Shown here in pieces: positions 60,866 to 64,000 of a stretch of DNA of 64,000 nt. This DNA is from Oscillospiraceae bacterium (GTDB lineage: Bacteria; Bacillota; Clostridia; Oscillospirales; Ruminococcaceae). A program made the position numbers and the translations under genes. The notes below the pieces were generated by a model, which saw only the letters and a program-made list of their open reading frames with translations, was not told where the DNA came from and did not search any database. The DNA lies in assembly GCA_018110985.1 (NCBI GenBank), contig JAGAWT010000033.1, positions 62,001 through 126,000 of the forward strand, given 5' to 3'. Positions within the stretch are counted from its first letter, which is position 1, and every line of letters begins with the position of its first letter.

Positions 60866-61792
60866 ATGGTCATAAATATAGTAGTAAATCCGAACGGAGC
60901 ATCGGGAAAGGCATGGAGCCTGTGGGAGGAACTGGAGCCCGTCATAAAGAAAAAGGGCTGCGAGTACAGAGTACACCGTTCAACTCCTCACGAAAGCATA
61001 AAAGGCATATGCAGCAGGATAAGCGGAAGGGGCGAAAAAAGCGCCGTGATAGTCATAGGGGGCGACGGCTCTGTAAACGAAGCGGTGAACGGCATTTCCG
61101 ACTTTGAGAATACTCTCTTCGGATTTGTTCCCTGCGGCACAGGCAGCGACATAGGGCGTGATATGGATCTACCCTCCGGCAAGAAGCAACTTTTTGCAGA
61201 AATGCTGGACTGTAAGGTAAAGCGCACATCCGATGTGGGGGAGCTGACCTTCTTTGAGGGCGGGAAAAAGATAATAAGGCGCTTCAATGTCAGCAGTGAT
61301 ATGGGTTTCGGGGCTGCCACCTGTGAATATGTCAACCGTTCGGGATTCAAGAGCATACTCAACAGGATAGGGCTCGGAAAGCTCATATATCTTATAGGTG
61401 CGGTAAAGGTGTGCTACTCTTCGGAGCCTGCTACTCTGTACATCACAGACAGGAAAGGGACAAGGTGCTATAAGAAATGCCTTTGCGCCATAGTCATGAA
61501 CCATACCTGCGAGGGGGGAGGCTTTGCCTTCTGCCCCGATGCGGACATCGACGACGGTCTGCTTGATGTATGCGTTGGCAGCGGTATCTCAAAGCTTGCG
61601 TTCCTGGGCGTGCTGCCAAAGGCATATATGGGAAAGCATACCGGCTCAAAGGGCATCTTTATGGATCGAACAGACAGGGTCATAATAAGATCCGATACAC
61701 TGTGCTGGGTACACACGGACGGTGAGGTAATAGGCAGGACGAACAAGGTGTATATGCGTATACTCCCCGAAAAGCTCAGATTGCTTCTGTGA
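60866..61792 (+). CDS. diacylglycerol/sphingosine kinase-like lipid kinase
   Basis: 308 residues, DAGK catalytic family: N-terminal VVNPNGASGKA, nucleotide motif VIGGDGSVNEAVNG, PCGTGSDIGRDM, and a C-terminal beta-sandwich with CEGGGFAFCPDADIDDGLLDV and the late HTDGEV. Homologues phosphorylate diacylglycerol or undecaprenol-like lipids (DgkB, YegS). Start is preceded by GGGAG. First of three plus-strand genes. Confidence 0.92.
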   Translation: MVINIVVNPNGASGKAWSLWEELEPVIKKKGCEYRVHRSTPHESIKGICSRISGRGEKSAVIVIGGDGSVNEAVNGISDFENTLFGFVPCGTGSDIGRDMDLPSGKKQLFAEMLDCKVKRTSDVGELTFFEGGKKIIRRFNVSSDMGFGAATCEYVNRSGFKSILNRIGLGKLIYLIGAVKVCYSSEPATLYITDRKGTRCYKKCLCAIVMNHTCEGGGFAFCPDADIDDGLLDVCVGSGISKLAFLGVLPKAYMGKHTGSKGIFMDRTDRVIIRSDTLCWVHTDGEVIGRTNKVYMRILPEKLRLLL

Positions 61793-61817
61793 GACCGTCC
61801 TTAACGATAAGGAGCCC

Positions 61818-62648
61818 ATGATGGCTGAACAGCTTGGATTTTTCCCCCGTGTGTCCGAAAGCGACCCCCGTCCTCCCGAAACTATTACATGGAACCCGTG
61901 GTGCGGCTGCACAAAAGTTTCCGAGGGGTGCAGGCACTGTTATATGTACCGCCGTTTCGAGTCGGTGGGCAGGGATCCTGCTGCCGTGAGCAGGACGCAG
62001 AGCTTTGGTCTTCCGGTAAAGCGCCTCCGGACGGGTGAGTATAAGGGGATGTACAAAGTGCCCTGCGGCTCCCGTATCTTCACCTGCTTTTCTTCGGATT
62101 TCTTTCACAGGGATGCGGACGTGTGGAGAGGCGAAGCATGGGATATGATGCTGGAAAGGCAGGACTGCACGTTTTTTATGATAACAAAGAGACCGGAAAG
62201 GATATTGGAGCATCTCCCCGCAGACGGTACCGACAGGTGTTCTCATATCACCATAGCCGTTACCTGTGAAGATCAGCGGGCTGCGGATAAACGCCTGCCC
62301 ATATATCTGGAGCTGCCTCTTTTGCACCGATCTGTTATGGTGGAGCCGATGCTGTCCCCTGTGGATCTTCGCCCTTACCTCAGGGACGGGCTCATAGAAA
62401 GCGTGAGCGCAGGCGGTGAATCGGGTCCCATGGCAAGAACCTGCGACTTTTCATGGGTGCAGGATCTGCAGAGCCAGTGTGTGGAATACGGCGTGTCCTT
62501 TTCCTATCATCAGACCGGAGCAAGGCTCATCAGAAACGGCAGGGAATATAACATACCCCGCAGGTATCAGCACATACAGGCGAAAAAAGCTCATCTTGAC
62601 TATGATCCAATAAACAGGGTCCTGCCGGATGATGTGCCCGTAGGATGA
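61818..62648 (+). CDS. DUF5131 (phage Gp37/Gp68-type) protein
   Basis: 276 residues. The N-terminal signature TWNPWCGCTKVSEGCRHCYMYR has the Cys pattern C-x7-C-x2-C followed by Tyr, reminiscent of a radical-SAM cluster loop, as in other DUF5131 proteins; later VEPMLSPVDL and SAGGESGP are also family-typical. The biochemical role is unknown and the phage name is historical. AAGGAG lies 3 bases from the ATG at 61818 and 6 from an adjacent ATG at 61821; the latter may be used. It is 25 bases after the lipid kinase gene. Confidence 0.88.
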   Translation: MMAEQLGFFPRVSESDPRPPETITWNPWCGCTKVSEGCRHCYMYRRFESVGRDPAAVSRTQSFGLPVKRLRTGEYKGMYKVPCGSRIFTCFSSDFFHRDADVWRGEAWDMMLERQDCTFFMITKRPERILEHLPADGTDRCSHITIAVTCEDQRAADKRLPIYLELPLLHRSVMVEPMLSPVDLRPYLRDGLIESVSAGGESGPMARTCDFSWVQDLQSQCVEYGVSFSYHQTGARLIRNGREYNIPRRYQHIQAKKAHLDYDPINRVLPDDVPVG

Positions 62649-62720
62649 CGGTCACAGCGATGCGGAGGAGCGGAACTCTTCCGAAAGTGTTTTATTATGT
62701 TGAAGAAAGGCGGTGCTTTT

Positions 62721-64000
62721 ATGCTGAAGGAATGGATAAAAGAAGAAAGACCCGATGACGATGTCATTGCCGAAAGGCTGGAAAAGGCAAGGAATGAACT
62801 GGCGGTAAGACAGATGCAGGTAAAGGAGAATTCCCTGCCTGTACTGGTGGTGCTGGACGGCTGGGGAGCCGCAGGAAAGGGAAGTGTGCTGGGCAGGGTG
62901 ATAAAGAACATGGATCCCCGCTTTTTCAAGTGCGAGACCCTTTCGGAGCCTACGGCGGATGAAAAGAGAAGACCTTTTCTCTACCGTTATTTTATCCGTA
63001 TACCCGCACAGGGGAAATTCGCCTTTTTTGACGGCAGCTGGATGGGCGATGTGACTTCCCGCTACCTGAGGGGCGACATGGGAGAAAAGGAATACAAGGA
63101 TCATATCACCAGCATAAAGCGTTTTGAAAGGCAGCTCAACGACAACGGCTACCTTGTGGTGAAGTTTTTCTTCCACATAGATGAAAAGACCCAGAAAAAG
63201 CGCCTGAAGGCACTTGAAGAGGACAAGGTGACCGCATGGCGAGTTTCCGAGGCAGACAGGTGGCAGAACAGGCACTATGAAAAGTGCATGGATGTCTTTG
63301 ATGAGTATATAGATGCGACCAATCAGTTCGTGGCTCCGTGGTACTTTATCGACGGCTCCAGCAAAAAATGGGCTGAGCTGCAGATGACGGAGATACTCCT
63401 GGCAAGCATAGACACCGCACTGAAAAACAAGGGTCTGAAGCAGTCTGCTCCCCTGCTGCAAAACACCTTCCCGCTAAAGCAGATGCCCCTTTTGTCGGAG
63501 ATATCTCTCGACAAGAGCGTGAGCGACGAGGAATACAGGCGAGAACTGGATGAGCTCCAGAAAAGGCTCGGTGAGCTCCACAACGAGCTGTATCTGAAAA
63601 AGAAGCCCGTCATCATCGCTTATGAGGGCTGGGATGCGGCAGGAAAGGGCGGAAACATCAAAAGGCTTGCGGCAGCACTGGATCCGAGAGGCTATGAGGT
63701 GCATCCCATCGCAAGTCCCGAGCCTGCGGAGAAAGCAAGGCACTATCTGTGGCGTTTCTGGAAAAGGCTCCCCAAGGACGGACATATCGCTGTTTTCGAT
63801 CGTACATGGTACGGCAGGGTGATGGTGGAAAGGCTGGAGGGCTTCTGCTCCGAAAATGACTGGCAGCGGGCCTACAATGAGATAAACGAGTTTGAAAAGG
63901 AACTTTATGACTGGGGAGCGGTCATTGTGAAGTTCTGGGTACAGATAGACAAGGATACCCAGCTGGCACGCTTTACAGAAAGGCAGAATACTCCCGAAAA
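62721..64000 (+). CDS. polyphosphate:AMP phosphotransferase-like PPK2 protein (partial)
   Basis: Starts at the ATG 62721 (MLKEWIKEERPDDD; AAAGG about 11 bases upstream; an in-frame ATG at 62697 is less likely) and runs off the right edge after 426 codons. Two PPK2 domains in tandem are visible, each with a Walker A: GWGAAGKG (47-54) and GWDAAGKG (about 303-310); the second has the FDRTWYGRVMVERLEG block intact, whereas the first has FDGSWMGDVT. This is the two-domain class II layout that uses polyphosphate to phosphorylate AMP to ADP. The first domain is usually degenerate, as it seems here. Confidence 0.9.
   Translation, partial: MLKEWIKEERPDDDVIAERLEKARNELAVRQMQVKENSLPVLVVLDGWGAAGKGSVLGRVIKNMDPRFFKCETLSEPTADEKRRPFLYRYFIRIPAQGKFAFFDGSWMGDVTSRYLRGDMGEKEYKDHITSIKRFERQLNDNGYLVVKFFFHIDEKTQKKRLKALEEDKVTAWRVSEADRWQNRHYEKCMDVFDEYIDATNQFVAPWYFIDGSSKKWAELQMTEILLASIDTALKNKGLKQSAPLLQNTFPLKQMPLLSEISLDKSVSDEEYRRELDELQKRLGELHNELYLKKKPVIIAYEGWDAAGKGGNIKRLAAALDPRGYEVHPIASPEPAEKARHYLWRFWKRLPKDGHIAVFDRTWYGRVMVERLEGFCSENDWQRAYNEINEFEKELYDWGAVIVKFWVQIDKDTQLARFTERQNTPE

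Noticed and set aside
61818-62648. Prophage remnant suggested by the Gp37/Gp68 family name
   Set aside because: No integrase, structural or lysis genes are nearby; the family is widespread on chromosomes.

Overview
This window looks like chromosome of a gut-type clostridial Firmicute (Oscillospiraceae/Ruminococcus-like). The reasons are roughly 50% GC with AT-rich promoters close to consensus (TTGACA, 17 bp, TATAAT), strong AGGAGG-type ribosome sites, cytoplasmic alpha-glucan and plant-glycan enzymes, lipoproteins with LxxC lipoboxes, a CE2-type esterase, and an E111-type MetA typical of acetyl-CoA-using Firmicutes. This is inference from content; there is no rRNA in the window to place the organism.

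Layout. 1-6.6 kb (minus): pullulanase, an OmpR-type regulator and its histidine kinase (cut by the window edge), then a kinase-less OmpR regulator translationally coupled to a GH127 beta-L-arabinofuranosidase. 6.6-7.2 kb: a non-coding tract with a cluster of TGCTACA/TGTAGCA heptamers. 7.2-13 kb: metA, then glycogen phosphorylase, mannose-6-phosphate isomerase and a ROK glucokinase (sugar phosphate entry). 13.3-17.7 kb: DUF58 and transglutaminase membrane pair, and an SDR dehydrogenase. 17.9-24.6 kb (minus): Cache-PAS-GGDEF cyclase, DctP-like lipoprotein, ketopantoate-reductase-like protein, 4Fe-4S aldo/keto reductase, Na+/alanine symporter. 25-28 kb: solitary sugar-binding lipoprotein, NAD(P)HX repair enzyme, initiator tRNA. 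28.5-34 kb: an accessory cluster of small detoxification/ligand-binding proteins under a WYL regulator, containing a 742-bp AT-rich insert flanked by a 224-bp direct duplication. 34-42.7 kb: CPBP protease, serine hydrolase, GH39/FMN-oxidase/TIM-isomerase operon, and a TetR regulator with a PEP-utilising, rifampin-phosphotransferase-like enzyme. 42.7-54 kb: polysaccharide deacetylase, LysR, alpha/beta hydrolase, CapD-like nucleotide-sugar dehydratase, inactive transglutaminase-like lipoprotein, galactokinase, prepilin peptidase, a small NrdD-like protein behind a pair of NrdR boxes, and an SGNH esterase. 54-60.6 kb: a conserved operon ACT protein - hom - lysC - gltA - rsmG - rimI - tsaD. 60.8-64 kb: diacylglycerol-kinase-like, DUF5131 and PPK2-type phosphotransferase (cut at the right edge).

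The most striking non-gene feature is a dispersed palindromic element of 105 bp. Ten copies are visible (eight of exactly 105 bp, one 94 bp, one 100 bp in tandem), always between genes, in both orientations, with no transposase. Several lie between a stop codon and its terminator or between a promoter and its start codon, so they are transcribed. One stem position shows A-T, G-C and G-T pairs but never A-C, suggesting a folded RNA. Other points of interest are the NrdR-controlled mini-NrdD protein, the duplication-flanked Cys-rich gene, a terminator-like attenuator before the ACT-hom-lysC operon, and a DctP lipoprotein paired with a GGDEF sensor without TRAP membrane subunits.
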